The position numbers and the translations under genes are program-made. Below are positions 25,101 to 40,100 of a stretch of 64,000 nucleotides of DNA, piece by piece. The notes below the pieces were generated by a model. That model was not told the origin of the DNA. It did no database searches and saw nothing but the letters and a program-made list of their open reading frames with translations. Every line of letters begins with the position of its first letter. The stretch's first letter is position 1. This DNA comes from Zonotrichia leucophrys gambelii (Eukaryota > Chordata > Aves > Passeriformes > Passerellidae): contig NC_088177.1 in assembly GCF_028769735.1 (NCBI RefSeq), positions 10,418,599 through 10,482,598 of the forward strand, given 5' to 3'.

Positions 25101-28100
25101 AAATCACTTGGGAACTTTGCTTTTTGATAGAAAAGCAGGCGGGGGTGGACACATCTAGGAAAACTATTACAGGAGGGGATTTTATTCATTTTATTCATAA
25201 AATTCACCTTATGCTGAGTTCCAGTGCCTGCCTTAAGACAGAATTGTTAAGTAGTGACAAGAAATTGTTTCCAGTTCTGCTGTCAAGAGATTATTGCAGG
25301 TAGACAAAAGTCAGGAAGCACAGAATCAATGGCACAGAGATGGAATAAGCTACTCAGATGCTGAGCTTTGGAGCCTTAGAGATAACCCCACAGAAAATCC
25401 CACTCTGTAACCTTATCTTGTGTATTCAGGGCCACAGAAATATCATGAAATCTATTAATTTTTTTTCAATTAAAGCAGCTCAAATTGAAGACAGTAATTT
25501 CTTCTGAAGGGCAGCTAATACACATTGAATAGATGGAGGATGATGTAGAGAAATTACCTGGCAAATATCAGTCAAGGGTGAACAAATGGCAAGGGTTTCC
25601 TGCAGGAGCAAGTTGCTTGTGCTGAATTATATTGTGTAGCACTTAATGCAAAGGGAGCTTGTGCCAGCCTGAGCTTCAGAGGGAAATGACATGCCAAATA
25701 AATGTCACCACTCCAGAGCTGCTCAGAGGAGAACTAAGAACTGAGGGAAGCAAGGAGCTGAGGTCTGATAAATAATTTTCTTCACAACTAAAGCATCTTG
25801 TATCTAGGAGGTAAAAAACCCTATCTCTCTTCTTTATTTAGGGATTCTGTTTGATGATGTGTTTCCAGGTCAGCAGAGATTGTTGTCAGGAGAAATGAAA
25901 AAGAGATTTCACTGTCTGCATACCCAGTTTCTGTGATGATCCCAGAGTCTTACAAACAAAATCCCCATCCAACTTACTATTCACATTGCAGTTGTGACTT
26001 CTGATCCTTTTATTCCAGCCTTTGTCTTTGCTAGGACACATTGGGATGTGTATGTGTGGAATAGGAAACTCTGGGCTGGAAGCCTGCAGGTGAAAGCCAC
26101 CGGGTTTGATGGTATCTCCCAGCCTTTTGTGCCTGTGTCACCTGTTTTCTAGAGCAGGGACACAAATCCATCCCTTTGCATCCTCCAGGTTTTAGCAAGG
26201 TATGGGAATTGTGTGCGAGATACAATCGGTCCCTCAGGGCTCAGCCCACTCAGTCTGCAGAGGAGCCCAATTACGCTGCTTGCTTTAACGAGCTGTCACA
26301 CCCTGTCACACCCTCCCCGCCCGATTCCTTCCTTTCCTGCTGGCCTCCTCTCCCTGCTGTGAGTGAACCTCGTCAGAATTCCCGGTAGGAGCTCTCCTGG
26401 GTGTGGTTACAGAACCCTGAGCTGTGGGGAGGATTGTGGGACAAACCTCACCCCTGTTAGACCCCTGGTCTGCTCCTGTGGTGCTGTCAAACCCATGCCT
26501 CATTCACAGACAGTCCTTCTTCATGAAGAGCAGCTGTGCTCTCGGGTCTGCTCTTAAACCCACCAAATTCTGCCAGGGAATTCCTTGGTAGAGCTTTTCC
26601 CAGTGAAGTATTTTCTACCCTTTACCTCTGCCCAGAATTTCCCCCCAAGATTTCCCCAGTGTTGTGGAGATGCCTGCAAGGATGCATTGATGTAGAGATG
26701 TTTGTCAGAGACTCAGCAGCAGAGTCCTCCATGAGGCTGCTCTTAGCAGCCAGTATTCTGGGGAAATATCATCAGAATTCATCAGTAGTCTGCTGGTCAG
26801 TAGCAGCACAACTGTTTGAGTCTAGCTTAGAGCCAGAGCTGTGTAGGAACAGACTCTGCTCTCAGTCTTGGCTTCAGTGCTCCTGGAAGAAGGAAGGCCC
26901 AGGATAGGCTCTGCCTCTGAGCTGCATCCCATTCCCATCCCCGTTGGACCTTTGAATGGGTCCAAAACTGGCAGGAAAAATCAGAACTCTGATGCCTTAG
27001 AAGGTATCTCACCTGGAGGTGAGAAAACTCAGAAAATATGCTGTACTTTACAGGAATTTGCCTCTTAGTTGGAGGCACCTGTATTCATCTCTTTTCCCAG
27101 TAATGTGGAAAAATTAATAGGTTCCCATGCTAATTACAGGGAGCTGGGATGATGGCTCAGCTGCACAGACCACTCCATTCATTTGGATAAGTCATGGATA
27201 TTTATGCAAGTCATAATCCACCCCCGGGGCTCAGCCTGTTCTGCACACAGCAGACTGCAGGCTCTCCTTCACCACTTGCCTGTGATGGAGCAGCCCCACT
27301 CCTTGTGTTCCTTTACACTGCTTCATTTTCCTCCCCTTCTTTTCTGTCACTCTTTCCTCCCCTTCTTTTCTGTCAGTCTTTCCTCCCCTTTTCTGCACAC
27401 CAGATTTTTGTACCTGATGGAGTCTGCAGTGATGAGGGAAATACCGCAGCAAGTCTCTGGCTTTGGTGTGAAACATTTTGTTTCATTCTGTTGTGCTAGG
27501 GAGCAGACTGCCATGTCTGCCTCTGTTTCATTAAACCAGAGCTGAAGGGGGTATGGGTTATATTAATTAACCCCACATTTGCTGGAATGGACACATCCAC
27601 TGATCTCCTTGCATGTAGAAGCAGTGCCCAGCCACACAGTTCATTGTCTTCCCTTGGCTTGGAGATCAACTTCTTGTCATAAATCTCCACACTTCCCTTT
27701 CTTCCCACAGACTCTTCTGCCTTCTGGGGTGTGACTGAAGGATGTTCAGGGTTGGAGCTGGGAACTCCTGACTTCCCACTGTGATTTTTCCTTCCTCATT
27801 GAGCAGGGCCTTGGGGTGATCATTTAATTCTAATTGACTTCCTGAAACATCTCAGTCCAGGCTCTGGGATCTAAAAAGGCAGAGGTATTTTTCCAGAGGT
27901 GCTGAGCAGCTTAGCTTAGACTGGAATTAGCAGTTGTTGGTGCTGTGTTTCTGGAAAGGAGGTCACTTTTGCTTAAAGAACCTAAACCTGGGCTCTGGAG
28001 ACACTCAGCATTGAAAGATGTTGGTTGGTTAAACACACTTTCTGTACAGGTGTTTTTGCAAGAGTCTAGATATGGATTTAAGTTTTTAGGTTCCAGTTTC

Positions 28101-31100
28101 TTGCTGGGTAATGTCCTGACTCTCATCTTAGGTCCTCTTTGGGCAGGACTTATACAGACAAGATCATCTTAGCTGTGTTACAAGACCAGGTTAGCCTTGT
28201 CTGCATTAAATATTGCTTTCAAAGAGCCCTCTAGGAAAGGGGCTTGTGTGCAGGTACTGCTTTCTCCTGGTGTGTTTGTGCTTCAGGCAGTGGAGCATCC
28301 CTTCCTAGCACTGTGGGCCTCCTCAGCTCTGCCCTCATCTCTGTCATTTCCCCACCTTGCCCTGAGTTTGCAATACCTCTCTGAAGGGTTCCAGGTTCCA
28401 CCTCCTCTCCTTTGTTCCTGTCCTTGGTGTGGAGGCTCTTTCTCCTCCCTCTACACCTGCTGCTCTTTGGCTCCTTTGTGATTTTTATGCTCTCTGCTCT
28501 TTATGATCAGTCCATGAACCCGATGTGATCAGATTGCAGTGCTGATTTTTAATGTATTAAATAAGGAGGTGGAAGTGGAAGGTCTGTGGCTGAGCAAAAC
28601 CAGCTTGCCCAGTCTTAATAAGCATGGAAGTGGATTGTGTCTGCTCTGGGCTGGTGTTACTGCAGAGCCTGAAGTGCTTGGGGGAAGAATTGGGCAACAA
28701 AATGAAATGTTTCTTCCATGGAGGCCACAGAGGGAGGGAGGAGTGTGGCTGTGAGTTGTCTGCTGCTTTGATTGCAGGACATCATGAGAAAACAAGGGTC
28801 CTGTGGCTGTAAAGATGAAAAAAAATGCAAGGCTTTAAATCTCACCCAGCCACACTGGGTGTCCAGGGGGCTTGGATGGATTTATCTGGGGTCCTGCTGT
28901 GCTTCCATTTCAAAAATCAGGAGATGCCAAAGGAGGCTGTATGAGGAGGGGATCAGTCTGTTCTGCCATGTCTCATGTGAAAAGATGAGAGGAAATGACC
29001 TTCAATTGTGCCAGGGGAGGGTCAGATTAGATATTAGAAAAAAAATTGCACTGAAATGTCACAGCAATAGAAGTGCCAGGGCAATTAAATATTCTGTTTT
29101 AATAGGTACGGCATAAGCCAACTGGGTATTTGTGTATAAAAAGTGTCCTGCTTAAAAATTAATCCCATCCCATAGATTTGATAATTTAGTTTAGTTTTTG
29201 GAGAGCGATTCAAAGTCCTAGCATTAGCATAAAGCTTTGTACAGTAAAAAAAATTAAAATAGGCAGCTTAAATTGTTACTGATAAATAGATGAGAACAAA
29301 GCTGGAAATGGACAGTTGCATGTGGTTGAAGGGGAACAGGATTTTTGTCATGTCATGAAACAGGCACTTTTGTCTTTTTGGCTGTTGAAAAAAGCAGAAA
29401 TTAAAATTTAAAGTGATGCTGGGTGACAATGAGAAAGACTAGAGGGGGAGCCAGGAGGTTGTGTGTGCACAAACACAGCCAAACATTTGGCACAGGAAGC
29501 TGGGAGGAGGTGACCAGAGCAGGGCATATTCTCACTGGGAGTTTTTGTGACTCTTGAGATAAATATGGATCACAGCTGATAAACAGTCTGGGGTCTTTTG
29601 CTGCTCTGGGTTAGACCCCACTGCTCAGGGGTGTGTAGGAACACAGCACAGAGTGTTCCCTCCACTACCAAAATCCTGAAAGGTTTAAGCTTTCTTCAGC
29701 CAGAAGCTGAAGGGGTTTGGTCCATGTGATCATTTTAGTAGCTGCTGACAAATCTATTTTTATGAATTTGTCTAATTCTTTTGAAATCACTGTCTGCTTT
29801 ATCCCATGGTAGTAAGTTCTACAACATTTTGATATTTGTTGCAAAAATGTGTTTTCAGTCCTGTTTGCTGGTTATGTCCTGATCTCAGTGTTTTGCTGTC
29901 CCTGTGTTGTGAGGAGTGACCATTTTTTCACCCTTCTACTCACTGATTCCTAACTTTATTCATTTCTTTATCAAATCACTTTTTGGCTACTTTTTCCCTA
30001 GCTGAAAAGTCCCAGTTATGATGTTGCCTTGTATGATTTGGCAATGATTGAATGCTTTTCCAATTAAACACAAATGCTTCCTAATGAAACCATTGGCTCA
30101 TTAGTGCCTCCATTTCACCAGAGTTTAGATTTATATGGATTTTTTATGAACTATGGGAGGAATCTGGAAGGAACTAGAGCATAGGTAGTGTCAAAATGTG
30201 TGCATTTTGAAGGCAATTGAATTTTTTTCATGCCCAAGTAGTGGTGATAACCCTAAACTAGATGTGAGTAGAAATAAGAAAAACTCAGCTGGGGGCTGCT
30301 GTGGTCATGGTGCTGATCTGCTGAATTCCTGGCTGGATCAGCAAATGGCTGGACTCAGCTATAATGCAAATACCACAAACCTCAGTGCAGTGGAAGCAGC
30401 AAAATCAATGTGGCAATGTGAAACATGGTCCATTTAGGTTTAAACATTTGGCTCAATTTCAATTAATCTTCTAGACCACAGTGAAATAGTCATTGTCATC
30501 CCTCTTGTATGACATTTAGAACCACCCTGACATTTCTCACTGGTGTTATACCAAGCACCTTTACCTGAAGAAAACAAAATGTTTTGCTCATGTTGAAGGG
30601 AAGTGTGCTGGAATTTACAACATTGAGAAAAATAGGAGAAATTAATTTTCTTTTTATTCTGAATGAGAGCAAGTAGGGGAAATCCAGAATTACCAGTGGC
30701 ATGCATGCATTAATTGGTATCTTATGTTTGTTGTTACTGCTCTGCATGCCTTGTTTCTTTCCAGCTCTTGGAGATGTGGTTAGATGCTACAGAACAGGGA
30801 GAACCAGCCCATGCAGCTCTGAGCCCTTGGCCTCCTCTGCCCTTTGGGATGCCTCTTTCCTTCAGTTCCTGAGCCCTTCTCTCAGTGGGGACAGGAAATC
30901 AAAACTCTGTCTGAGCACACAGTGTCCTTGCACTTGGGATTCTGCTGCTGGCAGACCCAAAGTCAGGCTTTGCTATCAGGATACAGATCTGGGCTTGGAT
31001 TTTGGTTGTAGAGGTGTCAATTTGGCCAGAAATGTGAGAGGGGGATCTCTCAGCTCAGACATGTGGCAGCAGGGGGTGCAGTGATCTCTCCCCCTTAACT

Positions 31101-34100
31101 CATGGGCACTGGTAGTGGAACCCTTCAAGGGAAATTGAAGTTTTAGCAAATTAGGAGGTTTAAAGCTAAAGAAGTGGGGAGATTGAAAAAAAATTGTCAT
31201 GTATTCTGGATCTTTAGTGTGTGATGTGAGATCGTAAAGTTGGGGCTTGGGTATGGCATTGCCATAGGTTTGAGTGGGAGAAGGAGCTGCCTGTGGAAAA
31301 CAAAGGGACAGTAGAAATACTTCCCAACAGTAGAAATACAGCAAAAGTTTCTAGTGGGGGTGTTGCCCTTCAGGGAAACTATCACCGTGGAAAGACTGTC
31401 CTTTAAAATTTGCAGAGAGCAGGTGCAACTCTCCTTCTGTCACATTTGCTAGCTGGTGCTTAGGTTGTGCACTGGTGTCACTGGTGTGCTGGATAAGCCT
31501 CAGCCAAGGCAGGGACAGGTCAGTGTGGAGATCTCCTGGAGCAGCTTCCTCCCTGGCCATCCATGCAGGGGTTACAGGGCCAGCAGGGAACTCATCTGGG
31601 AATTTGGCTGCAGTAACACCAGCCCAGAGCAGACACAGTCCACTTCCATGCTTATTAAGACTGGGCAAGCTGGTTTTGCTCAACCACAGACCTTCCACTT
31701 CCACCTCCTTATTTAATACATTAAAAATCAGCACTGTGATCTGATCACATCGGGTTCATGGACTGATCATAAAGAGCAGAGAGCATAAAAATCACAAAGG
31801 AGCCAGAGGGAGGAGAAAGAGCCTCCACACCAAGGGCAGGAACAAAGGAGAGGAGGTGGAACCTGGAACCCTTCGGAGAGGTATTGCAAACTCAGGGCAA
31901 GGTGGGCAGAACAGCCCCTGTGGCTCTGTGGGGTCACATCTCCTCATCCTCAAGGGGATGGAGGGCAGGAGCAAGGAGCAGGGAGATAGTATAAATCTCA
32001 TGGATCACCTTGGCATCAGTAAATCCTTCTTTGCAGGATGCAGGGCTGAGAACCAGTTTGGGTCTAACTCACACCACATGGGAATCTGGTCCAGACATTT
32101 TGGATTTTTCTGTGTCATGGTCTTTCTCAAAAATCTTCCTTAATTCTCTAAGTGCTGTCAGAGCCCAGGCCTCTTCCAGAAGGCCTGGCACTCCCACTGC
32201 TCCTGTGCCAGGAGCATCGTGGGGTAACACTGGTTTGTGACTCAGGGATGGATCAGGAGACCCATGGCTGCATCCAGCTGCCAGCAAACTGCTCAGCATC
32301 TGCTGAGAGCTGGCAGAGCCTCACCGAGTGCCTCACCCTCATGGGCCAGCAATGTCCTCACAGGCATTGGGCCACCACCACCAGTGGCAGCACTTCCAAA
32401 CTTCAGGTCACAAATTCCTGGCTCTTTGTATCTGGGGCTGGTGTTTCAAAAGAGAAGAAAGAACCTTTTGTATGATACCATCACTGTGTTCTGATGCTGA
32501 ACACTGTGATAGAGCAGCTGATTGTTTAATTGCCCACTTAGTTCAAAGTGTGCCACCTTTGAGTCCAATTCTTTGAGTCCAGTTAGGGTTGTATCATATC
32601 TACTTGGGCATGAAAAAATTGTCTTGCCTTCAAAATTCACACAGTGACACTACCTGTGCTCTAAGTCCTTCCAAATTCCTCCCATAGTTCATAATTCTAG
32701 AATTTGTTATTGCTATGCTTGTACCTCAAGGAAGGGTCCTCCTCTGATCTGGATGCATCAGGATCTCTTGCTTTATCACCTCTGTAAACATCTGGCATGT
32801 CTCTGAAGAAGACCAGTGCTCTCCAGACCCAACCTTGTGTTCCCCTTTCAGCCTTCCCCTGAGGAGTTACACAGCTTTGGCTGCTCCTGGTCTGCTAAGA
32901 GACATGAGCCGTGTGGATGTGGGTAGGTGTGAAGGGGAGTGAAGGGTGGAGCTCCTACACATCCTTGTGGCTATGCCTTCCATCCCAGGCCCCATGGCTT
33001 CCCACATCTTTGAAGCTTCATCTTGGTAGGGACACTGATCCAGTGAGGTCTGTGGTGTGCATTTTGGGGTTGGTGTGCAAGTCAATGCCCTGCATGGCAA
33101 TGAGGGTGTGGGAGATGAGAAGGAAGATGAGAGCAAAGTGCCCATGTGTGCACAACGCTGGGCAGGGCTGTAATTGGTGATCCCAAAGGGCAAACACTGC
33201 AGACACAGCAGGGATATTCACACAAGGATGTTTGCAGATTAAAGTGTCCTGCTCTAAAGTTTCCCTCATGGACAGCATATTAATTACCCTGCAACACCTT
33301 TAGAGGGGTGGATGCTTGGTCCTGTGGCCCCAAGAGCAGAAGTTCTGCCTGGAGGGATAAGGGAGCTCCTTTGCTGCCCTTGGTGCTCTGAGGTTACTGA
33401 GAGCTGGTTCAGCCAGCTGTGTAACTCCTGAGGGAGAGAGGGAGGTATGTAATTCCTGAGGTGGCTTGAGGCATGCAGGGAGTGTTGGGGGAAGCTCCCC
33501 ACAGCAGGGAGCCTTCTTCATGTTCTTTAATTTTCTCTTGTACTCCTAACACTCCACTGAGGTGTACACCACCATCAAAGTGGGTGCCTGTACCTCTGCA
33601 GGTCTCAGGGGCCTCTGAGCTGGTTGCTGTTTTGGCCAAAGCAATGGGAACTCCTTGCTGAACCACGAGCTCTTGTGTTCTGACCCAAAAATGCAGTGAC
33701 CAGCTGTGCTGAGAAAAGCTCAGGAAAATCCAGTCTCCATCAAGGAGACCAACAGCCCTGGAATCCACCTACCCCTGCCAAGCCCTCTGGGAGCATCTGG
33801 GGTTTGACCACTGCTATAATGAGTAAATGTTGTACAAATGTAGTTCTGTGTCCTTGCTGGAGGGGTGAGAGATAAAGCTGTGCCTGAGAGAGAGTCTCAG
33901 GTCATCTTTGAAGACTAAAGAGCAAGGTAATCAATTACCACAAGCCTGCCCGCAGGCCTTCAGCAAATTTGGCTCCTTTCCATAGCAGAAATAATAGCAA
34001 TGTCCTTTGCCAGGTAATTTTCCAAATGATTATTTTAAATAATATGTTGCTGTGATCCAGCAAAAGAGTTGGGAGATTTATGAGAGCGTTTGTCTGCGAG

Positions 34101-37100
34101 AGGAAGAGCAGCCGTGAACTCTGCGGGCTGGCAGCGAGCAGCACGGGGCAAGAGGCACATCCAACACTCCCAGAGTGTCTCATTGCTCAGGTCCCCTCTG
34201 GGGCTGGAGAAATGGACACAGGGACACACATCCCATCCCTCAGCACTGCCTGCCAGCATCCCAGGTCACCAGGCAGATGGCTGGAGAAATGGACACAGGG
34301 ACACACATCCCATCCCTCAGCACTGCCTGCCAGCATCCCAGGTCACCAGGCAGATGGTGCTGGAGCTGCTCTGAGCTGGGAGGATGCATGGGAGGTGGTG
34401 GTGATGGATGGCTCCTTCTGCCTTCCTGGGACAGCTCTGCTCAAAAGGCAAAGGTTGTTTGTTGGTCCTGGATCCATTGCCCCTGCCTGCGGTAAAAGCT
34501 GAGACAAAGCCCTGTTTTAACAGCAGCAGTGAGTGCAGTGTTTGGCAATGCATTTTATTTCCTGGCTTGGAAATGAAGATTGTGGCTTTGTGTAGAAAAC
34601 AATCCAACAAATCTTGGAGAATATGTTCTCGTGGGTGCTTCAGGTTACTCTGGCCATTTGCCTGCTTTACTTTATTTTTTAAAAGCAGAATTAGGATACC
34701 TTAATCCAAGAAGGATTTTGTCATTTCTTGCCTGTTGTTGGATTTGGGAGAGAAGGGAGGGAACATGCAGTTGCTTCAGGATCAGCAGATATCCTATGAA
34801 CAAATAGCTTGGCTCTTCTTCCCATTAACTGGGACCCTGAGCAACTGGGTCTGGTGGGACATGTCCCTGCTCATAGCAGGCATGTTGGAACTGGGCTACC
34901 TTCAAGGTTTCCTCCAAGCCAAACCATTCTGTGGTTAAATAGCCTGTGATGGCTTTGTCAGTGTTGAGGAGGTGCTTGTAGTGGGATTTGGCAGATGATA
35001 CTGCCAGGGTGGAGTCAGTGAAAGGAGCCTCAGTGGAACTGAGAATCTCTCCTGTTGTTTAGGAAGGGAAAATAGCACATCCTGACAGAAACATGTGGCC
35101 AAAAAGTGCATGTCCTCATCATCATAATGGCATTTTGTCTCTTTTTCTCCCTCCAGGTTACCTTGCACCCCGAAACCTTCCCAGTGCAGGCTTCTTCCCG
35201 TTCCTGCAGACGGTGCTGTGTGATTCCGATGCCAGGTGTAAGGGCACGCCATACACACCAGAAGATCTGCTGCCAAGGCTTAATGACATCTCACCCCTCA
35301 GACTGTAAGGGAATCTGAATATTTCCTGGTGTTAGGAGGTGTAAAACAAAGCCTGTTTTGAGGGGGAGGGAGCATCCCTGCATGTCTGTGTGTATGTACA
35401 AGTTTGTCCACAACAGATATACTGCAACTACCTGTTCTAAGAGATGTCTGACACTTAGAAAAGAGAACATCAGCTGCAACTGGACACTTCAGAAATAATC
35501 CCATTAGGGACAGCTCTCAGTAATGTGTCCACTGATTCAGGCTTGAATCTTCTACTGAAGGGAGTTTTGCTCCCTGAGAAAAACTCTTCAGCTCACCCAG
35601 ATCAAAGCAAAGGAACATGGTTTTGCATGGCTGTGGGTCAGATCAGTGATAAGACTTGCCCCAAGAGCAGCCCAGAATGTTGATCTGCCACTGAGAGGGA
35701 TCAGTTCAGGATGCTTTGGCTGGAAGTTTGGATGTTAGTTCTGGAGCAGCTGCTCTTTGAGCATGTCCTCCAGAATGGGTGTCCTCTCTGCAAGCCATCA
35801 AACATGTTGGGAAACACATGAAAATGCAGAAACAATTTGTGCCCACAAAAGCACAGAGATTTGCAGCATGGAGCTGGCTGGGCATGTTTTGTTGGAATGT
35901 CCATTTGCTGAAATGGAAATGTTCAGTGGGACCATTTCAACTTCTTGATGTTCCAGTTGAAGTCAAGTAGGATTTGCCTTGAGGCTTGCCAACCAGGGTG
36001 GTTTCTACACCTTGGCTGCCCAGTTCTGACAGACCCCTGGGGAACATGCCATGCTGAGGCCTGGCTGCTTCATGGAGAGCTAAAAATCTGAGCATCTCAC
36101 AATGGCCCTGGTTACTCATCTTTGCTTTTAGGTGAGAGACTGCTCCATAGTCAGAGTCTCAAATCCCCCCTGGTGAGAGGTTGAGATTCTGAAGAGCTAA
36201 AATGGGCCCACCATCAGGCAGTCCTGAGGTTGGTGGCTCCCTAAAGATCCTCCCTAGTGCAGAGGGAGTCATTTCCCAGGCCAATTCAAAGGTCAGAATC
36301 TCTCCATGGGTGGGAAGGATGACTAAGGATGTGGGCAACTGAAGTTGCACAAGGTGAATCCTAATTAAATTCAAGGTCATGCAGCAGAAGAGAGGAGGGA
36401 AGGCAAAGCCACATGGAGACTGGATGCCTGGATTCACAGCTCTGTTCCTCAGTGTCATTGTTTTTCCCTGGGCATGTTAAACAATGGTTCATTTGGGGTA
36501 TTGAAATGAAGAAATGGGAGCTTCTAGTGCCAAGGCTGGAGGTCTTCCATGGGTTTGAATAGCTACAAATCCTCCTTGCTTTCTGCTTTTGGTTTCTGAA
36601 AAGCTGTTTAGGAAGTAAGTGTTTTTTCCTGCCAAACGAAAACCAAAGGATTTGGCCAAATTTTATATCAAGACCATGAGTTATTAACAAGCATCTTGAC
36701 AGCTTTTGGTGCTCGAGATTATGTGTGGGAACTATCATTATAGATATGTGGCCATTCCTCCCCTTGCATGGTCAGTGTCAGCCTTGGTGTGTCCTACAAG
36801 GAAAACACCAACTATTAAGTAGCCACACCAAAACTAGCAGGATGTAGCAGAGTCTAAAACCTCAGGAAAAGATTCCTTGGGAAGGGGAAAGCTCCAGATG
36901 AATAGGTGCAGCTCTGCCTCAGGGGTGCAGGATCCTCATTGGTGAGTTTGTCACAAGGTGTTTGAGCCATGGCCCTTCACTACCTGGATCTGTTGTTTTG
37001 TAATATTCAGCTAATCCAGGCTGTTTCTCTCCTCTCCCATTGTGCAACTCACTGAAGCTCTTGTTAAGCTGTTTTATAACTTACCCTAGAACTTTGTATA

Positions 37101-40100
37101 ACCAGAGGTCAGCAGGGAAAATGGGCAAGGTTCTCCCCTTTGATTCTGTTCCTCAGAGGCATTTACCAAGGTGTGCATGGTAAGGTTGCTTGAAATTCCC
37201 CTTAATAAAAGGGAACCAAGTCCAAAAACCAAGCTCAGCAGCCTGTTCTCCTGTAGTGGAATGTTTGGGAAGGATGAGTAAGGTCCTGTTGTCTGGAAGG
37301 ATTTCTTGGTAAGGCCACACACTTTATAGCCATGGAGTTGTGTACTTTTGCTTCCCCAAGGGACATGCCAGGCCTCCAGAAGGAACCAGGCTTTTGCATA
37401 ACCCAGATTTCAACACACCTGCCATGAAATCCAGCCACAGACACATGCTGAGTTAAAGCAGCAAGTTAATTATATGAAATTCTGGCAGTTGTTACAGTTG
37501 TTTCTTCTTTTTTTTCCCCTTTTTCTTCTTTTCTTTTTCCTCCCAGCAAGCGCAGGAGCTCATCCAGTGTAGCCAAGGACAGGCAGCCATCACCATGGAG
37601 TGCAGAGGTTCCTGAAAGCAGGAGTGCTTCACTGGGTAGGTTCTCACTGCTCTTTTGAAGATCTCTGGACAGAGCTGCAGTTCTTAGAGCACTGCTGAAA
37701 TGATTTATGTGTTTCATAGAGGCACGTGACATTAGTGTAAATTCTTGGGGACAAGTACAAGTAGCTGTAGAGCAGACTTTGGAATTTGGCCAAGAAACCA
37801 GGATTAAATGGTTGTGTTTCATAGGAGCAATGCAAGATCACAGATTGATTGGACATTAATTAGAGACCTGGCTGTTTATGGAATATTGCCCTTTCACTAC
37901 CCACAAATTCTCCATAAACAGCTTATGATTTTTTTTTTTTTCAAATGTGTTCTTATCCACAGTTATCCAGCAAATAAGTTGTCTTCTGTGCCAGAGTGGA
38001 TATTTATTGTTGGTGATGTTCTCCTCTGATGTGATTCTCTTTCCTGAAGGAACTTTCAGCCTGAAAGTTTCCATAAAATCATTACAATTATTATTTATTG
38101 ATGGTAATGGCTGGTACAATCTGCAAGCCATCGTGATGGATAGTCCTTTCTGCAGGGAGCTCACGATGAAATGAATGATTACAGATTTGCATTTGCCTGT
38201 TCTGCTCCAGCCATTCACTGTTCCAATTAGCATTCCTGCCAGCACCCTCTGTGGTGCACAGACAGAAAAAGGCAGAATGCAAAAGGGACCAAGTGCAGAG
38301 GCGTGGGGAGGGGAAAAACAAATCAATGAACAGTTATGGGAACTATTGACTCATGCTGATGGTCAGGGAGGAACTCAGTTCTACATTTTATTTAAAAGTA
38401 AAATTTAAAATGATAGGTCATGGCCCCATATAACAACTTACAGTGTGATCCAGAATTTCATTATATCAGAAAAAAAACCTAAAGTACTTACAGGTAGCCA
38501 TTGGCTGTATCTTTGGAAACAGTTTGATAATGCACCCAAAGCTGTAGGTAGCTGTCCTGTGTCCTGCTTTTATGTAGCAAAGAGGTTTGAAAAGCCATAA
38601 GTGAAATACAGTGTTTCAAACTGTTATTGCAGCATTTGGGGATTTGGTATCTCATGGAGAGAAAAACCTTCAGAATGTTTCATCACCATCCAACTTGACT
38701 TCCAGCACCCACACATTCAACAAGATCTTCAGTTTTGGGAAGGTAAGTCTCTATTTGCATAATAGCTGAGTACGAACATTGTGTATTCTCATATTTAAAG
38801 AATTAGAAGCTCAAAGTACCAAGACACAGCTTTTATTGCTTTAGGATCTCCCTTATTATGTGAATGAGCTTTATTTTGGAAGCACAGTGATTGTGGGTGG
38901 ATTTTTAAGCTTTGTGGTGAATTTTTTATCCTCTAGGCAGAAACCAGGCAAACCTTGAGACATAATATCATGAAATACAAAATATATATAAATACCCTGA
39001 GACACTTTGTTCAGAACTTGTGGAGTTAAGATATTTGCAGTATATTTTCTTTCTTATGAAATTAAAAATATTATGTCAGAGGCTTAGACATTTATTTATT
39101 TGCCCATGCTAGTCCTGCAGTGGCATCAGAGGCACTGTGTGTTTATTGTATAGGTATTTAATATTTATAGAATCTATTCCTTTGTAATAGAAATTTGTTA
39201 CAATGCAGTGGACACTGCTTTTGTGGTTAGGTGTCAAGGCCTACAAACACTTAAGCACACATTTCTCTTGGTAATAGATGAGGAACTTGAAGGGTTTTAG
39301 TGAAACTGTTCAGCTGTTAGAATTCTGTCCATGCTGTAACCACAATGCTTTTCATTTACTGCTATCCCTTAAAAAAAGTCTCATCACTGCATTTAGCACC
39401 ATTCCAAACACAATATTGCTTTCCAGCCCCCCTGAATGTTTGTTGTTCTTCCAGAGGCAGCCCCAGCACTCCACTGCAGGGAGCCTGAGGGCCCTGCTGT
39501 GCCAGCTCTTGTCGCGGTACCTGGCACATCCCGGTGCCACGGGAGGGAGCATGGCAGCCAACATCCACCACACCTTCTGCTTCACCAACTCCTCGCTTCT
39601 GGAGGCCTTTGCCCAGGAGTTCAGGACCCAGCTGTCCCAGGTGAGTGCCTGGGGCCTTCTCTGGGGGCTGCAGCTGGGAGCTGTGGCAGTTCAGGCACAT
39701 CAGGCAGGGTTTGGAGCTACCACACGGCCCCTCGTGGGCAGGAGTTGCTCATCTCTGTGTCCAAGTGCAAGTGGGGCACAGTGAGGATGAGTGAATTCCT
39801 GTGCATGGGGTTAGCCCAGAGACCTCCAAGCTGAGAACATGGCTTGGAAAGCCAAGGGTCATCCAGCCATCAGCTCATGGCTACCAAGGGTTCTCACCAT
39901 GCCTGGGCCTTGCTTCTCCTCTTTCTTTGCAGGTCAGTAGAGCAGCATGAGGATGTGGTGTAAATAAGAGTGTTTAAACCTTGGGAAGGCAATAAATTTA
40001 ATTGTGTATTACCTCAGCAGTATCACTTCATCCTGTGACTCCTGCATCTGGTCCAACAATTCATGATTGAAGCAGTACTTGTCTTTGGGAAAGCAATATA

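Larger units (their letters stand above)
23031..35156 (+). other. ABCA12: Intron 2
   Basis: At 12.1 kb this is the longest intron in the window. It holds CR1 fragments, a 300-bp inverted duplication whose arms lie about 2.9 kb apart, and a 77-bp two-copy tandem repeat. I see no alternative coding exon. Its size makes it a plausible site for enhancers, though none can be identified here. Confidence 0.85.

Noticed and set aside
39278..39834. Long overlapping open frames around exon 6
   Set aside because: They are extensions or shadows of the real 62-codon exon 39455-39640, which is bounded by clear splice sites and aligns with ABCA12.
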